Source of the DNA: Candidatus Pelethomonas intestinigallinarum
GTDB lineage: Bacteria; Bacillota; Clostridia; Oscillospirales; Oscillospiraceae
NCBI GenBank assembly: GCA_018712665.1
Contig: DVGP01000059.1
Location: 1 to 12,315 of the forward strand
Direction of reading: 5' to 3'
DNA: 12,315 nucleotides
Every line of letters begins with the position of its first letter. Position 1 is the stretch's first letter. The notes under the pieces were generated by a model. It made no database searches. It saw only the letters and a program-made list of their open reading frames with translations, and was not told the origin of the DNA. Shown piece after piece: positions 7,246 through 12,315 of this stretch. The position numbers and the translations under genes are program-made.

Positions 7246-7303
7246 ATTCTTTGATATTTTATTGACACACATCTGGTAAAACAGTATAATAAAATCAAAG
7301 AAT
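7246..7303. repeat. 10-bp inverted repeat bracketing the next promoter
   Basis: ATTCTTTGAT (7246-7255) and ATCAAAGAAT (7294-7303) are exact inverted copies 38 bp apart. The -35 and -10 boxes lie between them, and the right arm covers the expected transcription start. An inner TTTAT / ATAAA extends the match with a 2-nt offset. This is the geometry of a paired operator; the spacing seems short for an invertible promoter. Confidence 0.55.
7262..7290 (+). promoter_or_regulatory. Full-consensus sigma-A promoter
   Basis: TTGACA (7262-7267) and TATAAT (7285-7290) are separated by exactly 17 bp, so both hexamers and the spacer are ideal. Transcription should start near 7297, giving a leader of about 68 nt to the ATG at 7365. 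It is the strongest promoter in the window by sequence. Confidence 0.9.
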
Positions 7304-7364
7304 GGTCAGTAGGCCGCACGGTCAAAGGATCGCGGCGGCAGTCAATGGAAAGGAGGCATCTGCC

Positions 7365-7862
7365 ATGTATGAGCGCGTCAGAGTCTGCCATCGCTCCCGG
7401 CCCAGGGAGAGTCTCCTGGCGGGGGGTGTGCTGCTGTGCGCGGTGATCTTCGCCGTGGTGGCGGCGATGGCGGTCTATTCCTGCTGGTATCAGCTTCGGT
7501 TCCGGCAGTTTCTCTCCGACCTGTCCGGCAGCACTGTCTACGCCTATCAAAACGGCAGCCTCCAGATGGAGGCAGACGGCCGGACCGTCCGCGTGGAGGG
7601 GGAGCCGGTCTATACGCTCTACCAGGCCGTGGCGGAGGACGGCCCGGGCCGGCTGGTGGAGCCGCCGGCGTGGATGCCCGACGCGGTGCTGACCTATGGC
7701 GACGGCTCCTCTCTGGAGCTGTGGGGCGTAGAGCTGGAGGGGTATCAGACCAATGTGAAGGAGGGTGTGCTGCTCCGCTATGTAGATCCGGCGGGGACAG
7801 TCTACTGCTATGACACCGACGGATTCCGCCTGTCTCCTCTGGTCAGTCAGCTGACCTCCTGA
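7365..7862 (+). CDS. Single-pass membrane protein of unknown function
   Basis: 165 residues, not recognised. The N-terminus is basic (R4, R6, R10, R12, R14), followed by one hydrophobic helix at about 17-41, so the predicted topology is N-terminus inside with about 120 residues outside the membrane. The outer part is rich in Tyr, Gly and acidic residues, with short strand-like stretches (STVYAYQNGSLQMEADGRTV, 56-75), and looks like a small beta-rich domain; there are no catalytic motifs, no Cys-box lipidation site and no repeats. AGGAGG at 7351-7356, 8 nt before the ATG, decides the start; the frame remains open upstream to 7302 but would lack this site and overlap the transcription start. 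It stands alone behind a consensus promoter and ends at a palindrome, so it is probably monocistronic. Confidence 0.75.
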   Translation: MYERVRVCHRSRPRESLLAGGVLLCAVIFAVVAAMAVYSCWYQLRFRQFLSDLSGSTVYAYQNGSLQMEADGRTVRVEGEPVYTLYQAVAEDGPGRLVEPPAWMPDAVLTYGDGSSLELWGVELEGYQTNVKEGVLLRYVDPAGTVYCYDTDGFRLSPLVSQLTS

Positions 7863-7887
7863 CAGCCCCCCGGACAATAAAATCATC

Positions 7888-7921
7888 CAGCGGCTGAGCG
7901 GCCTAGGCCGCTCAGCCGCTG
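7888..7921. terminator. 34-bp perfect palindrome between convergent genes
   Basis: Two 17-nt arms pair completely around a central CCTAGG, 25 nt after the membrane-protein stop and 26 nt before the end of the minus-strand metallopeptidase gene. On the minus strand a TTTT follows a few bases after the stem; on the plus strand only TT follows. The position suggests a two-way terminator for the converging transcripts. Confidence 0.65.
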
Positions 7922-7947
7922 TTGATCCATATACCCTGCTTTGGTTC

Positions 7948-8655
7948 CTACCGAAGAAGCGCCTTCCGCTGCCGCCAGTCCGGCATGAGGGAGGCCAGCA
8001 GGCCGTAGAAGGCCTGGGAGTGGTCGGGGTGGACGAAGTGGCACAGCTCGTGGAGGACCACATACTCCACCGCCGCCCGGGGCTTGGCCAGCAGGTGGCT
8101 GCTGAGGACCACCACCCCCTTTGTGTAGTGGCAGGAGCCCCACCGACTCCGCATGGCCCGGACCCGCAGGGCGGGCCGCGCCACCCCAAAAGGCGCCACC
8201 AGGGGATACAGCTCCTCCAGGACCTCCTCAAATTCCCGGCGGCACAGCGCGTCCCAGGCCAGGCCAAAGGCCCGCTCCTGGCTGCCCGGGTCCTCCGGGT
8301 CCGGGACCGCCAGACGGAGGATATCCCCCTCTACTGTCCCCTGGGCCTTGCGCCCCCGCTCCACCTCCAGGCGGAGGGGACGGCCCAGATACCACACCGC
8401 CTCCCCGGTGAGATACCGCCGGGGAGGCGGTTTTTCCGCCGCCATCCGGTCCAGGGCGTGGAAGATCAGGGGGCTCTTGGCCCGGACGAAGTCGTCCACA
8501 CACCCCGCCGGCACCCGCTGGGCGGCGGACACCGCCACGGAGCCGTCGGGGCGGACCCGGAGGTTCAGGTTCTTCACCCGCTTCCGGGTCAGGGTGTAGG
8601 TCACGGTCCGGCCGCCGCAGTCCACGGTCCGAACCGTCTGCCGCCCAGCCGTCAC
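7948..8655 (-). CDS. YgjP/SprT-like zinc metallopeptidase (DUF45)
   Basis: 235 residues of the YgjP-like family, predicted zinc metallopeptidases of the cytosol with no settled substrate. The C-terminal core is clear: MRSRWGSC (168-175), then YVVLHELCHFVHPDHSQAFY (198-217), where H202, E203 and H206 form HExxH and H212 is the likely third zinc ligand. The N-terminal half has the family's beta-rich TRKRVKNLNLRVRPDGSV start (23-40). The start is GTG at 8655: it overlaps the upstream gene's stop as GTGA and is preceded by GGAGGAGGAGG, so translation is coupled. It is the third gene of a tight operon with the DUF2284 and TIGR04076 genes. YgjP genes occur in many contexts, so the operon may not reveal its job. 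Confidence 0.85.
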   Translation of the reverse strand: MTAGRQTVRTVDCGGRTVTYTLTRKRVKNLNLRVRPDGSVAVSAAQRVPAGCVDDFVRAKSPLIFHALDRMAAEKPPPRRYLTGEAVWYLGRPLRLEVERGRKAQGTVEGDILRLAVPDPEDPGSQERAFGLAWDALCRREFEEVLEELYPLVAPFGVARPALRVRAMRSRWGSCHYTKGVVVLSSHLLAKPRAAVEYVVLHELCHFVHPDHSQAFYGLLASLMPDWRQRKALLR

Positions 8656-9197
8656 GCCTCCTCCTCCGGGTCAAAGCAGAGCATGCTGAAGAAGGCCACC
8701 ACCCCGGGGCCGCAGTCATAGTCCATACCGCAGCTCTCGCAGAGCTTCTTCACGAAGATGCAGTAGGCGGACATGCACGAGAACATCTCCCCGGGAAAGC
8801 GGCAAGGCTCCCCCCGGACGATGGCGCACTCCGGGCACAGGTCGCAGCCCCCGGCCCCCACCATCAGCCCCGGCACGCCGGCGCGCTTGATGAACTCCCG
8901 GGTCATGCGGTTGTGCCGGCGCTTGGCGGGCTTGGTGGCGGCCTCGTCCATGGGGTCCTCGATGTCCCACATGGTCTGGAGCACCAGCCCCCGGCGGTAC
9001 CGCCGCACCCGGTCCGCCATCTCCTCCACCGTGCCGCAGTCCGGCGGGCAGGCGTAGTTCACGCCGTACTTGCCGCAGACGTTCTCCGCGCACAGGGGGC
9101 GGAAGGAGGGCTGGAACACGATGTCCCCCGTGTCCACCGCCGCCGCGGCGGCAAAGCCCATCTCCTCCGCCAGACGGATCAGTTCCTCTTCTCTCAT
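8652..9197 (-). CDS. DUF2284 cysteine-rich, probable metal-binding protein
   Basis: 181 residues with 14 cysteines. The pattern fits DUF2284 proteins, described as predicted metal-binding: an N-terminal set C36, C41, C50, C54 including YACPPDC (48-54), a ferredoxin-like GGCDLCPECA (116-125; C118, C121, C124) with C132 in EPCRFPG, and a C-terminal set C141, C146, C153, C156, C162, C174. An iron-sulphur or other metal site is likely, but the function is unknown. The frame is open another 119 codons upstream, but that stretch lies over the TIGR04076 gene and does not look like protein; the ATG at 9197, with a GAGG just ahead, is only 5 nt after that gene's stop. It is translationally coupled to the metallopeptidase gene downstream. 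Confidence 0.85.
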   Translation of the reverse strand: MREEELIRLAEEMGFAAAAAVDTGDIVFQPSFRPLCAENVCGKYGVNYACPPDCGTVEEMADRVRRYRRGLVLQTMWDIEDPMDEAATKPAKRRHNRMTREFIKRAGVPGLMVGAGGCDLCPECAIVRGEPCRFPGEMFSCMSAYCIFVKKLCESCGMDYDCGPGVVAFFSMLCFDPEEEA

Positions 9198-9202
9198 TTT
9201 CC

Positions 9203-9547
9203 TCACCTCACCGGGGTATAGTCGATCTTCGAGGTCTCGTCGGTGGCCTCCAGCTTGAAGATCACCGGCCGCAGGCCGTCGTTGCAGGAGCAGATGGCCA
9301 CGCCGGGGGTGCGGATCCAGTCCCCGTAGTAGAACACGTCCTCCCCCGCCCCGTGGGCTAGGGCGAAGACGTACTGGTAAATGGCCTTCCAGGCCTCGTC
9401 GCACAGCCCCTCCGGCTTGGCGTAGTCGGCGTAGAACACCTGTCCCTCCCGCATCATAGGGCAGGCGGTGAGGCCCTCCGCCCCGTACTCCGCCGCCAGC
9501 TCCCGGTCCAGGGTGGTCTTCAGCACCGTGATCTTGACCTTTTTCAT
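9203..9547 (-). CDS. TIGR04076 family protein
   Basis: 114 residues. The start MKKVKITVLK and the ending CSCNDGLRPVIFKLE (86-100), with an AW helix (52-53) in between, match the small uncharacterised TIGR04076 family as I know it. Four cysteines (C29, C49, C86, C88) could bind metal or be redox-active, but no activity is established. Soluble, with no signal peptide or membrane helix. AGGAG lies a suitable distance before the ATG. It is the first gene of the minus-strand operon and sits 5 nt ahead of the DUF2284 gene, a spacing that suggests joint function. Confidence 0.8.
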   Translation of the reverse strand: MKKVKITVLKTTLDRELAAEYGAEGLTACPMMREGQVFYADYAKPEGLCDEAWKAIYQYVFALAHGAGEDVFYYGDWIRTPGVAICSCNDGLRPVIFKLEATDETSKIDYTPVR

Positions 9548-9563
9548 CGCGCATCTCCTGTCT

Positions 9564-9587
9564 CCGCCCCGGCGTCCGCCGGGGCGG
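9564..9587 (-). other. Stem-loop in the leader of the minus-strand operon
   Basis: An 11-bp perfect GC stem (9564-9574 with 9577-9587) with a nominal 2-nt loop lies between the predicted minus-strand promoter and the TIGR04076 ribosome site. Read on the minus strand it would form at the start of the mRNA, so it may affect stability or initiation. On the plus strand it is followed by GTTGCTTTATTTT, weakly terminator-like, but no plus-strand gene feeds it. Confidence 0.45.
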
Positions 9588-9609
9588 CGTTGCTTTATTT
9601 TACAAGAGG

Positions 9610-9638
9610 ATCATACCACGCCTACGGCTCTTTTTCCA
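9610..9638 (-). promoter_or_regulatory. Putative promoter of the TIGR04076-DUF2284-YgjP operon
   Basis: On the minus strand TGGAAA (9638-9633) is followed after 17 bp by TATGAT (9615-9610), preceded by TGG as an extended -10. The leader would be about 55 nt. It lies back to back with the plus-strand promoter at 9650-9678. By eye only; the -35 is weak (4 of 6). Confidence 0.45.
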
Positions 9639-9649
9639 GTCTGTCCACA

Positions 9650-9678
9650 TTGCTTTTTCCCGTGAAATATGGTATGCT
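9650..9678 (+). promoter_or_regulatory. Putative promoter of the MoxR-VWA pair
   Basis: TTGCTT (9650-9655) and TATGCT (9673-9678) are spaced by 17 bp, with TGG just before the -10 as an extended element. The leader would be about 32 nt. Only 11 bp separate its -35 from the -35 of the divergent operon, so one regulator could act on both. Confidence 0.5.
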
Positions 9679-9716
9679 CCCGTTAAATGCTTAACAATAA
9701 AGGAGGATCATCCCCT

Positions 9717-10682
9717 ATGGACGCATCTACCCTGCACGCGAAGCTGGACGCGGAGCACTATATCTACGACGACAGTCTCATCACCACCCTGCTGGTGGCC
9801 CTGCAGCTGGGCCGCCCCCTGCTTATCGAAGGGGCCGCCGGCGTGGGCAAGACGGAGATCGCCAAGGTCATGGCCGCCGCCCTGGACCGGGAGCTGGTGC
9901 GGCTGCAGTGCTACGAGGGCCTGGACGAGGGCAAGGCTTTATATGAGTGGAACTACCAGAAGCAGCTGCTGGCCATCCAGGTGAGCCGGGATTTAAAGTC
10001 CCCGGAGGCGCTCACCGCCTCCCTCTTCAGCGACGACTACCTGCTGGAGCGGCCCCTGCTCCGGTCCATCCGGTCGGAGAAGCCGGTGGTGCTGCTCATC
10101 GACGAGATCGACAAGGCCGACGAGGAGTTCGAGGCCTTCCTGCTGGAGCTCCTCTCGGAGATGCAGGTGACCATCCCGGAGGTGGGCACCATCCGTGCCA
10201 AGACCATCCCCTTCGTGGTGCTGACCTCCAACCGCACCCGGCCCCTCAGCGAGGCCCTCCGCCGCCGCTGCGCCTACCTCTACATCCAGTACCCCAGCCT
10301 GGAGAAGGAGGTGGCCATCATCCGGGCCAAGCTGCCCAATGTCAACGAACGTCTGGCCATCCAGGTGGCCCAGGCCATCCACGATCTGCGGGAGAACCAG
10401 GCAATTCTGAAAAAGCCCTCCATTGCCGAGACCCTGGACTGGGTGGCGGCTCTGGAGGCCCTGGGGATCAGCGACCTGACGGGGGAGGCCATGGACCAGA
10501 CCAAGGGCTTCGTTCTGAAAAACAGCGAGGACCTGGAGGCCCTCTCCGGCGGCGGCCACTGCGGTGAGGGCGGCCACTGCGGCCACTGCCACAGCGAGGC
10601 GGCGCCGGAGGCCCCCGACGACACGGACAAGATCGCCCGGGCTCAGGACCGCCCCACCCTGAAGGTGCCGAGGACGCTGTGA
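9717..10682 (+). CDS. MoxR-type AAA+ ATPase with Cys/His-rich tail segment
   Basis: 321 residues. AAA+ core motifs: Walker A GAAGVGKT (39-46), Walker B VVLLIDE (124-130), sensor-1 in VVLTSN (167-172, N172) and arginines R182-R184 as finger candidates in ALRRRCAY. This order and size fit the MoxR/CoxD group, cytosolic ATPases that act with VWA-domain partners on protein maturation or metal-centre assembly. After the lid domain comes an unusual GGHCGEGGHCGHCH (279-292) with three cysteines and four histidines, encoded by two copies of a 14-bp repeat and a partial third; it looks like a metal-binding patch. AAGGAGG at 9700-9706 supports the ATG at 9717 over an earlier in-frame ATG at 9687. Its stop overlaps the next gene by one base. 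The substrate is unknown. Confidence 0.88.
   Translation: MDASTLHAKLDAEHYIYDDSLITTLLVALQLGRPLLIEGAAGVGKTEIAKVMAAALDRELVRLQCYEGLDEGKALYEWNYQKQLLAIQVSRDLKSPEALTASLFSDDYLLERPLLRSIRSEKPVVLLIDEIDKADEEFEAFLLELLSEMQVTIPEVGTIRAKTIPFVVLTSNRTRPLSEALRRRCAYLYIQYPSLEKEVAIIRAKLPNVNERLAIQVAQAIHDLRENQAILKKPSIAETLDWVAALEALGISDLTGEAMDQTKGFVLKNSEDLEALSGGGHCGEGGHCGHCHSEAAPEAPDDTDKIARAQDRPTLKVPRTL
10551..10590 (+). repeat. Short in-frame tandem repeat coding Cys/His motif
   Basis: GGCGGCCACTGCGG occurs at 10551-10564 and 10569-10582, with a partial third unit CGGCCACTGCC at 10580-10590. The units encode GGHCG-type steps inside the ATPase gene. Unit spacing is a multiple of three between the first two copies (18 bp), so unit gain or loss would keep the frame and change the number of Cys/His ligands. 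Confidence 0.7.
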
Positions 10683-11962
10683 TGGGCTGGAGCGACACCG
10701 TCTATGTGGAGAAGCTGACGGAGTTCTCCGCCCTGCTGCGGCAGGAGGGGCTGGCGGTGGGCCCCCAGGAGACGGCGGACGCCTGCGCGGTGCTGGAGGT
10801 CCTGGACCTGACGGACCGCTCCATGGTCCGGGACGCCCTCCGGGCCGTGTACGCCAAGAGCCGCCAGGAGCAGGCCGCCTTCGACAGCGCCTTCGACGGC
10901 TTCTTCGTCAGCCAGGAGCGGAAGGAGGCCCTCTTCGCCCGGCGGCAGGCCGAGGCGGAGGAGCTGGCCCGGCGGCGGGCGGAGGCGGAGCGGGAGCTGC
11001 AGGTGGGCGGCAAGCCCATGGACCTGCGGGAGGACCTCCAGGAGGTCTACGCCACCATGCCAGAGGAGAAGCGGGAGTACCTGCGGCAGCTCCTGGAGAA
11101 GTCCAAGGGCAATCTGGAGCGGAGCCCCCAGCTCTACAGCAATTTCATCCGCTCCGTCTTCATGCGCTTCCTGCTGGAGCAGCAGATGATGATGGAGGAC
11201 GCCGCCGTGGGCAGCGAGGCCCTGGACCCGGACCTGGCCCTGCTGTACCGGGACATCTCCCAGTTCAAGGACGCGGACATCCCCCGGGCCACGGCCCTCA
11301 TCGCCCGGGTGGCCCAGCAGCTCAGCGCCGAGCTGAGCAAGCGCCGCCGCCGGGGGGGCCACAGCGGCCAGCTGGATTTTAAAAAGACCATCCGCCGCGG
11401 GCTGGAGACCGGGGGCAGCTTCTACCGGCTGTCCTTCCGCCGCAAGCGCCACCGCCGCCGGCGGCTGGTGGTGCTGTGCGACGTGTCCGGGTCCATGCTC
11501 CAGTTCACCGAGTTCACCCTGCGCTTCCTCAAGTCCATGGCGGAGGTGTCCGACGCCTCCCGGACCTTCCTCTTCTCCGAGGAGCTGCGTGAGGTGGACC
11601 CCTTCGCCCTCCAGGAGATGGACGCCTTCCGCGCCTACGTCCGCTCCTCCGGCCTCTACGGCCGGGGCACGGACTTAGGGTCCGCCCTGGAGGCGCTGCG
11701 GCAGATGAAGCCCTCGGCCCTGGGGCCGGGGACCACCCTCCTCATCCTCTCCGACACCAAGACCATCGACCTGCCCCGGGCGGCCCGGGAGCTGCTGGAG
11801 GCGAAGCGGCTGGCGGGGAAGGTGCTGTGGCTCAACCCCATTCCTGAGCGGAAGTGGCCCTACGTCCGCAGCATCGAGACCATGTCCGCCCTGTGCCAGA
11901 TGGTGCCCTGCAGCACCCTGGAGGAGCTGGCCCGGGCCTGCCGGCGCCTGCTGGAACACTGA
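10682..11962 (+). CDS. CoxE-like von Willebrand factor A (VWA) domain protein
   Basis: 426 residues, soluble, no signal peptide. The N-terminal half is helical, with a highly charged stretch at about 78-108 that could form a coiled coil. The bridge motif TIRRGLETGGSFYRL (236-250) and the basic run RRKRHRRRR (253-261) are typical of CoxE-like proteins. The VWA domain has a complete MIDAS site: D267, S269 and S271 in CDVSGSM, T330 in GRGTDLG and D358 in LSDTK. Such proteins pair with MoxR/CoxD ATPases, as in CO dehydrogenase maturation, and structurally recall Mg-chelatase subunits I and D. The ATG at 10682 gives a TGATG overlap with the ATPase gene (GTG at 10679 is the alternative), so the two are made together. 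No CO or xanthine dehydrogenase gene is in the window to name the client. Confidence 0.88.
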   Translation: MGWSDTVYVEKLTEFSALLRQEGLAVGPQETADACAVLEVLDLTDRSMVRDALRAVYAKSRQEQAAFDSAFDGFFVSQERKEALFARRQAEAEELARRRAEAERELQVGGKPMDLREDLQEVYATMPEEKREYLRQLLEKSKGNLERSPQLYSNFIRSVFMRFLLEQQMMMEDAAVGSEALDPDLALLYRDISQFKDADIPRATALIARVAQQLSAELSKRRRRGGHSGQLDFKKTIRRGLETGGSFYRLSFRRKRHRRRRLVVLCDVSGSMLQFTEFTLRFLKSMAEVSDASRTFLFSEELREVDPFALQEMDAFRAYVRSSGLYGRGTDLGSALEALRQMKPSALGPGTTLLILSDTKTIDLPRAARELLEAKRLAGKVLWLNPIPERKWPYVRSIETMSALCQMVPCSTLEELARACRRLLEH

Positions 11963-11967
11963 CAGCC

Positions 11968-12001
11968 CCGGGGCGCCGCCCCGGCCCCCGCCAGCTTTTT
12001 T
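11968..12001 (+). terminator. Possible terminator after the VWA gene
   Basis: CCGGGGC and GCCCCGG (11968-11974 with 11978-11984) form a 7-bp stem 5 nt after the stop codon; TTTTTT begins at 11996, 11 nt beyond the stem. The gap between stem and T-run is longer than ideal, so termination is only possible. Confidence 0.45.
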
Positions 12002-12043
12002 AGAAAAAATACCCGCAGGGCACTTAGCTGGGCAAAAACCTTA

Positions 12044-12067
12044 TCCGCAAAGCGGGAGCTTTGCGGA
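12044..12067. other. Stem-loop in the gap before the response regulator
   Basis: TCCGCAAAGC and GCTTTGCGGA form a perfect 10-bp stem on a GGGA loop. The minus strand has TTTTT a few bases beyond it, so it could end a transcript arriving from the right, though no such gene is visible. The rest of 11963-12180 shows no gene and no promoter I would defend; a weak AT-rich TATTTTAAT lies at 12152-12160. Confidence 0.45.
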
Positions 12068-12180
12068 GGGGAGGGGCATGTCTATGCGTCACCGGGGGAA
12101 TACTTTTCAAAAATAGCTGAAAACCGACACAGAGAGTACACAGCCGGGCGGTATTTTAATTGCAGAGAGGGGGGAACGGT

Positions 12181-12315
12181 ATGGACTACCGGATCATGGT
12201 GGCGGAGGACGAGCCGAAGCTGCGGGAGGTGGTGTGCGACTACCTCCTCAGCCGGGGCGACGTGCCCGTCCCCGCCGGGGACGGCCTGGAGGCCCTGGCC
12301 CTGGCGGAGGAGGAT
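12181..12315 (+). CDS. Response regulator, N-terminal part (runs off the window)
   Basis: The first 45 codons read MDYRIMVAEDEPKLREVVCD and onward, the classic start of a CheY-like receiver domain: a beta strand ending in the acidic pair E9-D10 that helps bind Mg, then helix 1. The phosphorylated aspartate, expected near residue 52, and any DNA-binding domain lie beyond the window, so its class (OmpR-type or other) cannot be told. AGAGGGGGG about 6 nt before the ATG is a good ribosome site. It is more than 200 bp from the VWA gene and probably belongs to a separate two-component unit. Confidence 0.85.
   Translation, partial: MDYRIMVAEDEPKLREVVCDYLLSRGDVPVPAGDGLEALALAEED

Noticed and set aside
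7173..8267. A 364-codon minus-strand frame spanning the membrane-protein gene.
   Set aside because: It covers the citF terminator, the consensus promoter, the 34-bp palindrome and part of the metallopeptidase gene in another frame.
9198..9554. N-terminal extension of the DUF2284 frame, suggesting a fusion.
   Set aside because: The extension overlaps the TIGR04076 gene in another frame and reads as Gly/Arg-rich shadow sequence; a normal start exists at 9197.
12011..12080. Riboswitch-like sequence (GGGCAAAAACC and CGCAAAGC recall cyclic-di-GMP-I motifs).
   Set aside because: The expected P1b hairpin between the two motifs is missing and the second motif is simply one arm of a 10-bp stem.

Overview
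The window looks like chromosomal DNA from a high-GC, low-oxygen Firmicute, most likely a gut Oscillospiraceae relative (Flavonifractor / Lawsonibacter / Oscillibacter type). Reasons: strongly G/C-ending codons in every gene, AGGAGG-type ribosome binding sites, sigma-A-like promoters in short AT-rich gaps, a citrate lyase operon, and DUF2284 and TIGR04076 genes. This placement is inference; there is no rRNA or marker gene to prove it. No phage, transposase, CRISPR array, tRNA or rRNA was seen.

Layout. Positions 227-7126 hold a plus-strand citrate/isocitrate block: an aconitase-family hydratase, an NADP-type isocitrate dehydrogenase (icd) and the three citrate lyase subunits citD-citE-citF. 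A non-coding block of about 590 bp between the hydratase and icd is packed with different perfect stem-loops and bounded by two diverged, inverted copies of one repeat. Terminators follow icd and citF. Positions 7247-7862 hold an unrecognised single-pass membrane protein behind a fully consensus promoter that sits between inverted repeats. It converges, across a 34-bp perfect palindrome, on a minus-strand operon of three small genes: TIGR04076 protein, DUF2284 cysteine-rich protein and a YgjP/SprT-like metallopeptidase. Back-to-back promoters at about 9610-9678 separate that operon from a plus-strand pair, a MoxR-type AAA+ ATPase and a CoxE-like VWA protein. The window ends inside a response-regulator gene.

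How the genes may work together. If the hydratase is an aconitase, the first block sets citrate at a branch: hydration and oxidation to 2-oxoglutarate with NADPH, or cleavage to acetate and oxaloacetate, or the reverse route from 2-oxoglutarate. By eye, the hydratase keeps the Fe-S cysteines but differs from aconitase at active-site positions, so its substrate is an open question. The citrate lyase helper genes (citC, citX, citG) are absent here. The AAA+/VWA pair resembles CoxD/CoxE and Mg-chelatase I/D pairs, which remodel or metallate partner proteins. Its ATPase carries an unusual Cys/His-rich segment and lies divergent to two cysteine-containing protein genes, so metal or cofactor handling is a reasonable but unproven theme for the right-hand half.
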